From NCBI RefSeq assembly GCF_020782875.1, contig NZ_JAJGBN010000004.1, forward strand, positions 62,001-126,000: a stretch of 64,000 nt of DNA, read 5' to 3'. This DNA comes from Allomuricauda sp. M10. GTDB taxonomy: Bacteria; Bacteroidota; Bacteroidia; Flavobacteriales; Flavobacteriaceae. Positions 36,154 through 44,209 of this stretch are shown here, piece by piece. The notes below the pieces were generated by a model. It had not been told where the DNA came from. It worked only from the letters and a program-made list of their open reading frames with translations, and searched no databases. The translations under genes and the position numbers were made by a program. Every line of letters begins with the position of its first letter. The stretch's first letter is position 1.

Positions 36154-37401
36154 TTAAACAGCTTCCTTTGGATAGCAGCTGTAATATTTGGTAACCGTTT
36201 TGGAAAGTGCCTTCAGGCTAAGTTGATCCGACTCCTTGAGCACATCCGTGATTCTGCCATTCTTTTTAAGAATGTAAATGGCCTGCCTTTTCTGATTGTA
36301 GGCCTTGTTAGAGATCTCGCCCTCAAACACAAAGTTAGCGGCTTCTTCTTCTGAAAGATCGTATTTTTCAACGACCTCCAATAATTTTTGATTCAATTTT
36401 TGAGGCGCGGTCTGCTGGTCCTTTATCTTCACATGCAAAAGTCTACGGTCCAAAAGCATTCCGCACATTTTGGATAACACAAAATCTTCATGGTTGCGCC
36501 AGTTTTTCAATGCGCTCATGATATCCACATCATCCAACTCAGAAAAAGTTTTGAGAATTTGTTGGTCAAAGGTCAAGGCACCGTTTTGGTTCAAGAAAAA
36601 CAGCAAGGGTTTGCTGGCGGATAACTGATCGCCTTGTTTCAAAAGTAAACGGGCACGTTGCATGATCCTGACCAACAATTGTTCCGCTACCAATCCGGTT
36701 TTATGCAGGTACACTTGCCAATACATGAACCTTCGGGCCATCAGGAATTTCTCCACGGCATAGATCCCCTTCTCCTCTACCACCAAATTACCATCTACAA
36801 CATTCAGCATGGAAATCAGCCGTTCGGAGTTGATGTTGCCTTCCGTAACACCAGAATAAAAACTGTCGCGTTTCAGGTAATCCAATCGGTCCATGTCCAA
36901 TTGACTGGACACCAACTGGTTCAAAAAAGGTTTGGGATAGTCTCCCTTAAATATGGAAATAGCCACATCCAACTGACCACCGAACTCCTCGTTCAACTCC
37001 TTCATAAATAGAAGGGATATTTTTTCATGGCTCAAATCCTTCACCACAAAACCTTCCAAAGCGTGTGAAAAAGGGCCGTGACCAATATCATGGAGTAAAA
37101 TGGCACAAAGCAGTCCGTTTTCTTCTTCGGGCGTAATTTCTACTTCCTTAACCTTTAATACCTGAATGGCCTTGGTCATCAAATGCATGCTTCCCAAAGC
37201 GTGGTGGAACCGGGTATGGTGAGCGCCGGGGTATACCATGTAGGACATGCCCATTTGTGATATCCGCCGCAATCTTTGGAAATAGGGATGGGATATCAGC
37301 CTAAAAATTAGTTCGTTTGGAGTTCCAATAAAACCGTAAATTGGATCGTTAAAAACGTTAAGCTTATTGGTTTTTACCAAGGATTTTTGTTTTAATGCCA
37401 C
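36154..37401 (-). CDS. HD-domain phosphohydrolase (dNTPase-like)
   Basis: A 415-aa protein with the HD metal motif: HHTRFHHALGSMHL (about 60-73) and LLHDIGHGPFSHALEG (about 102-117). These match SAMHD1-like triphosphohydrolases and the bacterial YdhJ group. A deoxynucleotide role is likely but not shown. It abuts lpxD and is divergent from porX, 15 nt apart. Confidence 0.9.
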   Translation of the reverse strand: MALKQKSLVKTNKLNVFNDPIYGFIGTPNELIFRLISHPYFQRLRRISQMGMSYMVYPGAHHTRFHHALGSMHLMTKAIQVLKVKEVEITPEEENGLLCAILLHDIGHGPFSHALEGFVVKDLSHEKISLLFMKELNEEFGGQLDVAISIFKGDYPKPFLNQLVSSQLDMDRLDYLKRDSFYSGVTEGNINSERLISMLNVVDGNLVVEEKGIYAVEKFLMARRFMYWQVYLHKTGLVAEQLLVRIMQRARLLLKQGDQLSASKPLLFFLNQNGALTFDQQILKTFSELDDVDIMSALKNWRNHEDFVLSKMCGMLLDRRLLHVKIKDQQTAPQKLNQKLLEVVEKYDLSEEEAANFVFEGEISNKAYNQKRQAIYILKKNGRITDVLKESDQLSLKALSKTVTKYYSCYPKEAV

Positions 37402-37416
37402 AAAGATAACTACTAT

Positions 37417-38961
37417 ATGAACAAGATTACAATTCTTTGGGTCGATGATGAAATAGACCTACTAAAACCTCACATCATTTTCCTCGAAAACAAAAATTAC
37501 AAAGTAGTTACAAGTCAAAGCGGACAAGATGCCTTGGAGGAAATCAGGGAAAATTTTTTCGACATTGTTTTTTTGGATGAAAACATGCCAGGGCTTTCCG
37601 GTCTTGAGACCCTGAACGAGATTAAAAAATACGAACCCTCCATTCCCGTAGTGATGATCACCAAAAGTGAGGAGGAATATATTATGGATGAGGCCATCGG
37701 TTCCAAAATTGCCGATTACCTTATTAAACCGGTAAATCCCAACCAAATATTGTTGTCCCTCAAAAAGAGTTTGGACAACTCTAGGTTGATATCCGAAAAA
37801 ACCACGGCTAATTATCAGCAGGAGTTTCGAAAAATTGCCATGGACCTTTCTATGGTCAACAGCCATGAAGAATGGGCCGAACTCTATAAAAAACTGATTT
37901 ATTGGGAGTTGCAATTGGAGCAAATTGAGGATTCTGGCATGTTCGAGATCTTGGAATCCCAAAAAGTGGAAGCCAATAACCAGTTCAGCAAGTTTGTGGA
38001 CAAGAACTACAAAAGTTGGTTCAAGGATGGGGATGCCCCGATCATGTCGCACACCCTGTTCCGCAACAAAGTGCAACCCGAACTGGAAGGCAACAAGACC
38101 CTGATGATCGTCATCGACAACCTAAGATATGACCAATGGTTGGCGTTTGAAGAAACCCTTTCCGTTCATTATAAGAAGAAACAGGAGTCTTCCTATTACA
38201 GTATTTTGCCTACGGCCACCCAATACGCAAGGAATGCCCTTTTTGCTGGACTCATGCCGTTGGAAATGGAAAAACGCTATCCCAATTGGTGGAAAAATGA
38301 CACCGATGAGGGTGGTAAGAACCTTTTTGAAGCCGAATTTTTAGGCGAGCAATTAAAACGATTGGGACTCAACTTAAAATGGGAGTACCATAAAATCAAC
38401 AATCTTAAACAAGGTAAACAACTGGCCCAAAACTTCAGGTCTCAAAAGGAAAACGATTTGACGGTGGTCGTCTACAATTTTGTGGATATGTTATCGCATT
38501 CCAAAACCGAAATGGACGTGGTAAAGGAACTTGCCTCCAATGACAAGGCCTATCGCTCATTGACCTTGAGTTGGTTCAAGAATTCCCCATTGTTGGAAAT
38601 CATTCAACAGGCCCAAAGTTTAGGGATGAAATTGATCTTGACCACGGACCACGGCACCATCAACGTAAAGCAGCCATCCAAAGTGATCGGGGATCGGGAA
38701 ACCAGTTTAAACCTTCGATACAAAACGGGAAGGAGCCTTACATATGAAGATAAAGAGGTGTTGGCCACCAAAAATCCACAGGAAATCCATTTGCCCAACA
38801 TTAATTTGAGCAGCAGTTTCATCTTTGCCAAGAACGACCTGTTCTTTGCGTATCCCAATAATTACAACCATTATGTGAGTTATTATAGGAACACTTACCA
38901 ACATGGTGGGGTTTCTTTGGAAGAAATGATTGTTCCTTTTGTAGTTTTGGACCCAAAATAA
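37417..38961 (+). CDS. porX: PorX-type response regulator with PglZ domain
   Basis: A 514-aa cytoplasmic protein: receiver domain (1-120) with phospho-acceptor Asp54, Thr82 and Lys104; a helical linker; and a PglZ/alkaline-phosphatase-like domain (about 200-514) with DNLRYDQW, TATQYARN and TTDHGT. PorX works with the sensor PorY to control type IX secretion genes and gliding in Bacteroidota. The PglZ domain has been shown to hydrolyse oligonucleotides in relatives. All landmark residues are present. Confidence 0.93.
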   Translation: MNKITILWVDDEIDLLKPHIIFLENKNYKVVTSQSGQDALEEIRENFFDIVFLDENMPGLSGLETLNEIKKYEPSIPVVMITKSEEEYIMDEAIGSKIADYLIKPVNPNQILLSLKKSLDNSRLISEKTTANYQQEFRKIAMDLSMVNSHEEWAELYKKLIYWELQLEQIEDSGMFEILESQKVEANNQFSKFVDKNYKSWFKDGDAPIMSHTLFRNKVQPELEGNKTLMIVIDNLRYDQWLAFEETLSVHYKKKQESSYYSILPTATQYARNALFAGLMPLEMEKRYPNWWKNDTDEGGKNLFEAEFLGEQLKRLGLNLKWEYHKINNLKQGKQLAQNFRSQKENDLTVVVYNFVDMLSHSKTEMDVVKELASNDKAYRSLTLSWFKNSPLLEIIQQAQSLGMKLILTTDHGTINVKQPSKVIGDRETSLNLRYKTGRSLTYEDKEVLATKNPQEIHLPNINLSSSFIFAKNDLFFAYPNNYNHYVSYYRNTYQHGGVSLEEMIVPFVVLDPK

Positions 38962-38967
38962 TTCCTT

Positions 38968-39384
38968 TTGAAAACAACCTTTCAATTATCGGGCATTGGC
39001 GCAGTGGCCAAAACGCTCTTGGCTGCAGTTCCCAACAAAACCATTTGTTTGTATGGCGAAATGGGTGCCGGTAAAACTACCCTCGTAAAACAGCTGATAC
39101 GAGAACTGGGTGCAGTGGATGTAGCCAATAGCCCCACCTTTGGATTGGTGAACGAATATGATGATGCCGCTGGCCGTCCCCTGGCCTATCATTTCGATTT
39201 TTATAGGCTGAACGATGAAATGGAAGCATTGGACATCGGGTTTGAGGATTATCTGAACTCGGGCAAGTGGTTGTTCATTGAATGGCCCGAAAAAATCCAG
39301 TCTTTGCTGCCAGAAGATTCTGTAAGTGTTTTTCTGCATTTTATCGATGAAAATACGCGTTCAATCGAGTTAAATGTTTGTTAA
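38968..39384 (+). CDS. tsaE: tRNA threonylcarbamoyladenosine biosynthesis ATPase
   Basis: A 138-aa P-loop protein aiding TsaB-TsaD in making t6A37 on tRNA. Walker A is GEMGAGKTT (30-38); NSPTFGLVNEY and FIEWPEK are TsaE hallmarks. The start is TTG at 38968; no ATG is close. It follows porX by 6 nt, so they are co-transcribed. Confidence 0.93.
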   Translation: MKTTFQLSGIGAVAKTLLAAVPNKTICLYGEMGAGKTTLVKQLIRELGAVDVANSPTFGLVNEYDDAAGRPLAYHFDFYRLNDEMEALDIGFEDYLNSGKWLFIEWPEKIQSLLPEDSVSVFLHFIDENTRSIELNVC

Positions 39385-39508
39385 TGCGAGATCCCATTAT
39401 CTTCAACGTATTCTTTTACGGAACAAGTCCAATTCGATAAACCGTTCGGTTTTTACGTTAAAAAACCAAATTTATCGATGAAGTGTAGGTGAAGTTGAAA
39501 TATTTTCC

Positions 39509-39516
39509 TACATTTG
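39509..39516 (+). promoter_or_regulatory. Promoter -7 box of the secreted peptide gene
   Basis: TACATTTG, exact TAnnTTTG match, about 43 nt before the ATG. No convincing -33 TTTG at the usual distance. Confidence 0.55.
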
Positions 39517-39558
39517 TCCTGTGAATGAATTCATTTATTAACCAAAAACTCTTTTACG

Positions 39559-39687
39559 ATGAACACTAAAAAAGTTTTTTTTGGATTGCTAGCTGTTGCT
39601 TTTTTGGCAATGACCGCTGTTTCGACTGCAAGTATTGACAAGAACCAAAAGGCTAGTATTGATAAGGATAAGATTATCAAAATCTAA
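39559..39687 (+). CDS. Small secreted peptide precursor (42 aa)
   Basis: An ATG ORF with a clear signal sequence (MNTKKVFFGLLAVAFLAMTA, then VSTAS) and an exported tail of about 18 residues carrying two copies of a [K/A]SIDK motif (SIDKNQ and SIDKDK). It has its own -7 box and is followed 20 nt later by a strong terminator, so it is a complete single-gene unit between tsaE and a membrane protein gene. Comparable short exported peptides exist in flavobacteria as I recall, with no established function; a signal peptide or secreted microcin-like role is possible. Confidence 0.7.
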   Translation: MNTKKVFFGLLAVAFLAMTAVSTASIDKNQKASIDKDKIIKI

Positions 39688-39707
39688 ACTTATCATCCAG
39701 TACGTTT

Positions 39708-39742
39708 AAAAATCCCTTTTTTCGAAAAGGGATTTTTTTTTT
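39708..39742 (+). terminator. Intrinsic terminator of the secreted peptide gene
   Basis: A perfect 11-13-bp stem (AAATCCCTTTT / AAAAGGGATTT), TTCG tetraloop and a T-run. Confidence 0.92.
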
Positions 39743-39776
39743 ACAATAATCTTGGACTTTTTCAGTTAACAATGTA

Positions 39777-40319
39777 ATGAGCAAAAAGTCTACGATAAAG
39801 AAACGTTTTATTATAGAAGGGGCCATAGCATTATTTATTGCTATATCCCCATTAGTGTTCTATAGCTACAAGTACCTCCCCCCTGATGCTACTACATGGA
39901 CCTTTTTGGGTATTGAATTTAAGGAGAACGACTTTGGGTTGATTAGCACTGCGTTTTATTACTATTTCAGCAAGTTGGTTCCATTTCTATTGTTAGTGAT
40001 TTGGTTCGTAACTTCCAAAAACTGGTGGTACCATGCAATTCTTATTCCAATAGCCATGTACAGCTTTCAGCTTTACAGTGTTTTAAATTATTCTTCCAAA
40101 AAAGTTGACGAAAACGAAATCCTATATGTAATTGCCGTTACCATGGTAGTGGTGCCCATTGTGTATTTCATCAGGTTGAAATTGGTGGACAAGCACGTAC
40201 ACGGTATTGATTTGGAAGCCATGGATACGGAACTTCAGATTTTAAAGGAAAAAGAGGAACTTAGAAAGGAAAGGGAGAAATTGGAAGAACGCCAAAAAAC
40301 CCTTTCGAAAAAAATGTAA
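39777..40319 (+). CDS. Membrane protein with C-terminal coiled coil
   Basis: A 180-aa protein with TM helices near 14-30, 62-80, 83-100 and 117-135 and a Glu/Lys-rich coiled coil at 150-180 (LKEKEELRKEREKLEERQ). No motif recognised. The gene lies 34 nt after the terminator at 39708-39742, so it needs its own promoter. It is followed by the alanine-dehydrogenase-like gene 44 nt downstream. Function unknown. Confidence 0.78.
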   Translation: MSKKSTIKKRFIIEGAIALFIAISPLVFYSYKYLPPDATTWTFLGIEFKENDFGLISTAFYYYFSKLVPFLLLVIWFVTSKNWWYHAILIPIAMYSFQLYSVLNYSSKKVDENEILYVIAVTMVVVPIVYFIRLKLVDKHVHGIDLEAMDTELQILKEKEELRKEREKLEERQKTLSKKM

Positions 40320-40363
40320 ATTTGTTCCTTACCAATTTGGTATGTTGAACACTTTTGCGGCCT

Positions 40364-41563
40364 ATGAACCAACCGTCCTCCCCATTTAGCAAACAACAAT
40401 TGTTGCCCCAGGAAGAAACCTTGGAGGTCATCAAACAAAAAGGGGAACTTTTCATCGGTATTCCCAAGGAAAACCAATATCAGGAAAAACGAATCTGTCT
40501 AACCCCGGACGCTGTCAATGCCATTACGGCTCATGGCCATCGGGTGTTGATCGAATCCGGTGCAGGGGATGCCGCTAATTTCTCGGACATTGACTATACC
40601 AATGCAGGAGCCGAAATTACCAGGGACACCAAAAAAGTGTTTTCTTGCCCCATCCTATTAAAGGTGGAGCCCCCTACCCTCAACGAAATTGATTTTATCA
40701 ATCCCCAAACAATTGTGATTTCTGCCCTGCAGATCAAAACACAACGGAAAGAATATATCGAGGCCTTGGCCAAAAAACGATTGACAGCCATTGCTTTTGA
40801 ATTTATAAAGGACGAAGACGGAAATTATCCAGCAGTTCGTTCCTTGAGCGAGATTGCCGGGATTTCTTCCATTTTGATCGCTTCGGAATTAATGGCGAAC
40901 ACTAATAAGGGAAACGGTCTCATGTTCGGAAATATCAGTGGTGTGCCGCCTGTGGAAGTAGTCATTATTGGAGCAGGAACCGTGGGCGAGTTTGCCGCAC
41001 GTTCCGCTTTGGGACTGGGCGCCAATGTAAAGGTGTTTGACAATTCCATTAGCAAGTTGCGAAGCTTGCAGACCAATTTAAATAGGACTTTGTACACCTC
41101 TACCATACAGCCCAAAAACTTAATCAAATCTCTAAAACGGTGCGATGTGGCCATCGGGGCTACACGCGGTAAGGACCGTTCTCCCGTGGTGGTTTCCAGT
41201 ACTATGGTGGAACATATGAAAAAAGGCGCCGTGATCATTGATGTGAGCATTGATATGGGTGGGTGTTTTGAAACTTCCGAAGTCACCACGCATACCAAAC
41301 CCACTTATGAAAAATACGGGGTCACCCATTACTGTGTTCCCAATATTCCGTCCCGATACCCTAGAACATCCTCTGTATCCATCAGTAACATTTTCACCCC
41401 ATATTTGCTTAAAATTGGGGAAGAAGGTGGTTTGGAACATTCCCTTCGATTTGATAAAGGACTCCGTAACGGTCTCTACATGTACCACGGTATTTTGACC
41501 AATAAATCGGTGGGCGATTGGTTCGGCATGAGTTACAACGATATTAATTTTCTTATTTTTTAA
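40364..41563 (+). CDS. ald: Alanine dehydrogenase / transhydrogenase-alpha family protein
   Basis: A 399-aa NAD-binding protein of the AlaDH/PNT family, with about 30 extra N-terminal residues. Arg43 (EKRICLTP), Lys100 (LLKVEPP) and the Asp of SIDMGGCFETS match catalytic or substrate residues of AlaDH, and GAGTVGEFAARSALGLGA binds NAD. The usual catalytic His in LHLA is replaced by Gln123 in ALQIKT, so alanine oxidation may be altered or absent. The ATG at 40364 is preferred to TTG at 40355. Confidence 0.82.
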   Translation: MNQPSSPFSKQQLLPQEETLEVIKQKGELFIGIPKENQYQEKRICLTPDAVNAITAHGHRVLIESGAGDAANFSDIDYTNAGAEITRDTKKVFSCPILLKVEPPTLNEIDFINPQTIVISALQIKTQRKEYIEALAKKRLTAIAFEFIKDEDGNYPAVRSLSEIAGISSILIASELMANTNKGNGLMFGNISGVPPVEVVIIGAGTVGEFAARSALGLGANVKVFDNSISKLRSLQTNLNRTLYTSTIQPKNLIKSLKRCDVAIGATRGKDRSPVVVSSTMVEHMKKGAVIIDVSIDMGGCFETSEVTTHTKPTYEKYGVTHYCVPNIPSRYPRTSSVSISNIFTPYLLKIGEEGGLEHSLRFDKGLRNGLYMYHGILTNKSVGDWFGMSYNDINFLIF

Positions 41564-41568
41564 GCTAG

Positions 41569-41940
41569 ATGGGTTTTTTGAAGCGGTTGGGATGGTATTT
41601 GGTAGGGCTATCCATTGGATTGGTATTCTTGGTTTTCTTTTTAAAGAAAAAATCCGGGGAAAATGGCATAGAGTTTTGTTACCTACCCAATTGTCGGGTG
41701 CTCAAGGACATGAGGTCCAAACCTTTGACCTTTGGGGAATCCTTACCCGAACAGTATCGGGACACTACACTTATCCTTCAATTCTTGACCGATGGCGATG
41801 TGGATTTCGGCAAAAGCGATACCAAAGCAGAGCCTTGTAAGGTGTATGTTATTTCGAATACAATTGAAAACGAAAAATTTATTTTAAAAGCTACAAATTG
41901 TACAGACCAAGTCAAGATAGAATCAATCCAAAAAGAATAA
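41569..41940 (+). CDS. Small membrane-anchored protein, possibly DUF4258
   Basis: A 123-aa protein with one N-terminal TM helix (about 9-26) and a soluble remainder with three Cys (CYLPNCRVLKDMRSKP, then EPCKVYV). It follows ald by 5 nt and is probably co-transcribed. I recall similar flavobacterial proteins placed in DUF4258, but this is not certain. Function unknown. Confidence 0.72.
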   Translation: MGFLKRLGWYLVGLSIGLVFLVFFLKKKSGENGIEFCYLPNCRVLKDMRSKPLTFGESLPEQYRDTTLILQFLTDGDVDFGKSDTKAEPCKVYVISNTIENEKFILKATNCTDQVKIESIQKE

Positions 41941-41996
41941 TCATCAACTGGAATAAAGCCTTCATTAATCCAAAAGCATCATCTATCAATTTATAG

Positions 41997-42026
41997 ATTG
42001 AAGTTTTATAATCTGTAATACTTTTC
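41997..42026 (+). promoter_or_regulatory. Promoter of the 20-aa peptide gene
   Basis: ATTG (41997-42000), 18 nt, then TACTTTTC (42019-42026), close to TTTG-N19-TAnnTTTG. The predicted start is near 42033, giving a leader of about 48 nt. Confidence 0.5.
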
Positions 42027-42080
42027 CTGTAGAAGTTGACTGAATTAAGTCAAAATGTTTAACCTACAAATTTATGGATT

Positions 42081-42143
42081 ATGGCTGCATTAGCTAAAAA
42101 ATTAGCAGAAATCATTGTAACTATCATTGATGCTCTGATCTAA
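42081..42143 (+). CDS. Candidate 20-aa amphipathic peptide
   Basis: ATG ORF encoding MAALAKKLAEIIVTIIDALI. Polar residues K6/K7, E10, T14 and D17 recur every 3-4 positions on one face, while Leu, Ile, Val and Ala occupy the other: an ideal amphipathic helix. It has no signal sequence. Length and pattern recall staphylococcal phenol-soluble modulins and type I toxin peptides, but no sequence homology is claimed. Promoter at 41997-42026 and terminator at 42163-42190 make it a self-contained unit of about 160 nt. The 5' leader also holds a 7-codon ATG ORF at 42074 in another frame, which overlaps the start. Confidence 0.55.
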   Translation: MAALAKKLAEIIVTIIDALI

Positions 42144-42162
42144 GAAATTAAAATCTAGGAAT

Positions 42163-42190
42163 AAAGCCGGCTTTAAATGTCGGCTTTTTT
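42163..42190 (+). terminator. Intrinsic terminator of the 20-aa peptide unit
   Basis: AAAGCCGGC, a 7-nt loop and GTCGGCTTT (9 bp, one G-U), followed by TTT. It touches the stop of the convergent membrane protein gene. Confidence 0.85.
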
Positions 42191-42833
42191 ATTGCACAAT
42201 CTCATCTTCTAACTTCTTTAAATTCTTAGCAAGTTTTTTGAAATCGATAATAAACCTTCCATAAGTGAAGAAGTATACTTTATAAATTAAGTAGGTGAAT
42301 GCAAAAGTAAAAGCAGTTCCAAAAACCATTATCACCAAATAGACAAATGCCGCTTTATTTTCTAGTACACTCTTGATTTCTTCATTATAGGACAGTTCCC
42401 AAATAAAACTGGTCAAAAAGGTGATGACGAAAACAACCAGATTATAATAAATATAAATATTTACTATTCTTTTTGTTTTTAAAATGTTAACTATGAGATC
42501 TTTAACGCCGTCAAGTGCTCGAATGGTATTGAAAGAAACAAGGAAGGCCGTCACAAATACACCTAGAATTACATAGTTTACTTTCTCTAAATAAATCAGA
42601 GGTTCAAATTTCAAAAATGAAGGTGGGGTGTATTCTTTAAAGTATAGTTGAAACCCAATGCCTAGTATTCCCCATAGGAAGAATTCAATCAATGAAAAAA
42701 TGAAAAGTCTTTTTGTAATTGTACCAAAAGCTAATTTCGTATGGCTTTTGGAGGGGGTGGTATCAATTGCGATTTTGTCTTGGGGAACAAAATCCAGTTT
42801 TTGCCATTTTTCTTTAAGTAGGTCCAATTCCAT
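42189..42833 (-). CDS. Integral membrane protein, four TM segments
   Basis: A 214-aa protein starting MELDLLKEKWQ, with TM helices near 42-62, 82-103, 125-148 and 165-188. The ATG at 42833 is preferred to a TTG at 42872. Proteins of this kind in Bacteroidota are sometimes called beta-carotene monooxygenase, which nothing here supports. Function unknown. It converges on the 20-aa peptide unit. Confidence 0.75.
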   Translation of the reverse strand: MELDLLKEKWQKLDFVPQDKIAIDTTPSKSHTKLAFGTITKRLFIFSLIEFFLWGILGIGFQLYFKEYTPPSFLKFEPLIYLEKVNYVILGVFVTAFLVSFNTIRALDGVKDLIVNILKTKRIVNIYIYYNLVVFVITFLTSFIWELSYNEEIKSVLENKAAFVYLVIMVFGTAFTFAFTYLIYKVYFFTYGRFIIDFKKLAKNLKKLEDEIVQ

Positions 42834-42945
42834 AGATGTAAGATTTGACTTATTTGTGTTGAAATATGCCAAATTGTTACAATTCAGGGATAATAAATTT
42901 TATTTTTTATCCAGTTATTTGTTTGAATTAGAGCTGTTTTGAGGG

Positions 42946-44118
42946 TTAATCCTCCAACTTCCTACGCTTCCGTTCTTTTTGTAAAAGTGAGAGCTCCCTT
43001 GATGTTTGACCCGCTACGGAAGTATTCTCCTCTGCCCTTCTGATCAAATAGGGCATTACATCTTTCACTGGGCCATAGGGCACATATTTTACCGCATTGT
43101 AGTTGGCGGCCGTTAAGTTATAGGTAATGTGGTCGCTCATCCCGAACAATTGCCCGAACCAAACCCTTGGTTCATTGGGCTCCAGCCCCTTTTCCGCCAT
43201 TAAATCAATCAATTTATGGCAGCTTTGCTCGTTATGGGTACCTGCAAATACATTGAAGCAATCCAAATGGTCCATCAAATAGTTGATCGCCGCATCAAAA
43301 TTTTGATCGGTTTCCTGTTTGTTACTGCAGATCGGGGTTTTATAGCCTTTTTCTTGGGCACGTTCGTTCTCCTTTTCCATATAGGCACCGCGAACCACTT
43401 TGGCCCCTACTTTAAAGCCTTCTTCGTTGGCAAGGGCATGTAGTTTTTTAATGTAATCCAATCGGTCCCAACGGTACATCTGGAAGGTATTGAAAACAAT
43501 GGCTTTTTCTTTGTTGTACTTGCGCATCATTTCCAAAGCAAGGTCATCGGCAGCTTGCTGCATCCAACTTTCTTCGGCATCAATCAGCAGGGCCACATCC
43601 AAATCGTGGGCCTTTTTACAGACTTTTTCATATCGGTTTACGATTCTGTTCCAAACTTCCGTTTCGCCGCTGGTCAGATCCAGGCCGATGCTCATTTTTT
43701 CGAACAATTTCATGCGGCCGAACCCGGTTGGTTTGAAAACAGCAAAAGGAATGGCATCTTTTTCCTTGACGAAATCAAGAATTTCAAGGGTTTTTTGTAA
43801 TGCAAAATCAAATTGATTGTCCACTTCCTTGCCTTCAGCGGAATAATCCAAAATGGAGCAGACTCCCTTTTCGTACATCTTATCAATGATCGGAAGGCAA
43901 TCCTCTTCATTCACGCCCCCACAAAAATGATCAAATACGGTAGCCCTGATCAGACCATCCACAGGCAAGTGTGCCTTGATGGCAAAATTGGTCACTGCGG
44001 TACCAATCCTGACCAAAGGTTCGTTGGCGATCATCTTGAACAAAAAGTAAGCGCGCTCCAACTGGGAGTCGGATTTGAGCTCAAATGCTATTGCGGTATT
44101 CTCAAAATTAGGTTGCAT
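42946..44118 (-). CDS. Proline dehydrogenase
   Basis: A 390-aa FAD-dependent TIM-barrel enzyme oxidising proline to pyrroline-5-carboxylate. Motifs: KPTGFGR, LLIDAEESWMQ, VRGAYMEKEN, AGTHNEQS, YVPYGP and the proline-binding YLIRRAEEN at the C-terminus. It is the monofunctional type, without a P5C dehydrogenase or DNA-binding domain. The ATG at 44118 (MQPNFENTAIAF) is preferred to an upstream ATG at 44175. It is divergent from aroB. Confidence 0.93.
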   Translation of the reverse strand: MQPNFENTAIAFELKSDSQLERAYFLFKMIANEPLVRIGTAVTNFAIKAHLPVDGLIRATVFDHFCGGVNEEDCLPIIDKMYEKGVCSILDYSAEGKEVDNQFDFALQKTLEILDFVKEKDAIPFAVFKPTGFGRMKLFEKMSIGLDLTSGETEVWNRIVNRYEKVCKKAHDLDVALLIDAEESWMQQAADDLALEMMRKYNKEKAIVFNTFQMYRWDRLDYIKKLHALANEEGFKVGAKVVRGAYMEKENERAQEKGYKTPICSNKQETDQNFDAAINYLMDHLDCFNVFAGTHNEQSCHKLIDLMAEKGLEPNEPRVWFGQLFGMSDHITYNLTAANYNAVKYVPYGPVKDVMPYLIRRAEENTSVAGQTSRELSLLQKERKRRKLED

Positions 44119-44209
44119 TATTTGTATTCCGATTAAAGATTCAAAGATAAGTACGGAATGCATAATCTTATCCATAAAATAATCTTTATTTAGCGGTGAA
44201 ATTTGAATT

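Noticed and set aside
37462-38076. Minus-strand open frame of 204 codons opposite porX
   Set aside because: Shadow of the receiver and linker of PorX; composition is unlike a protein.
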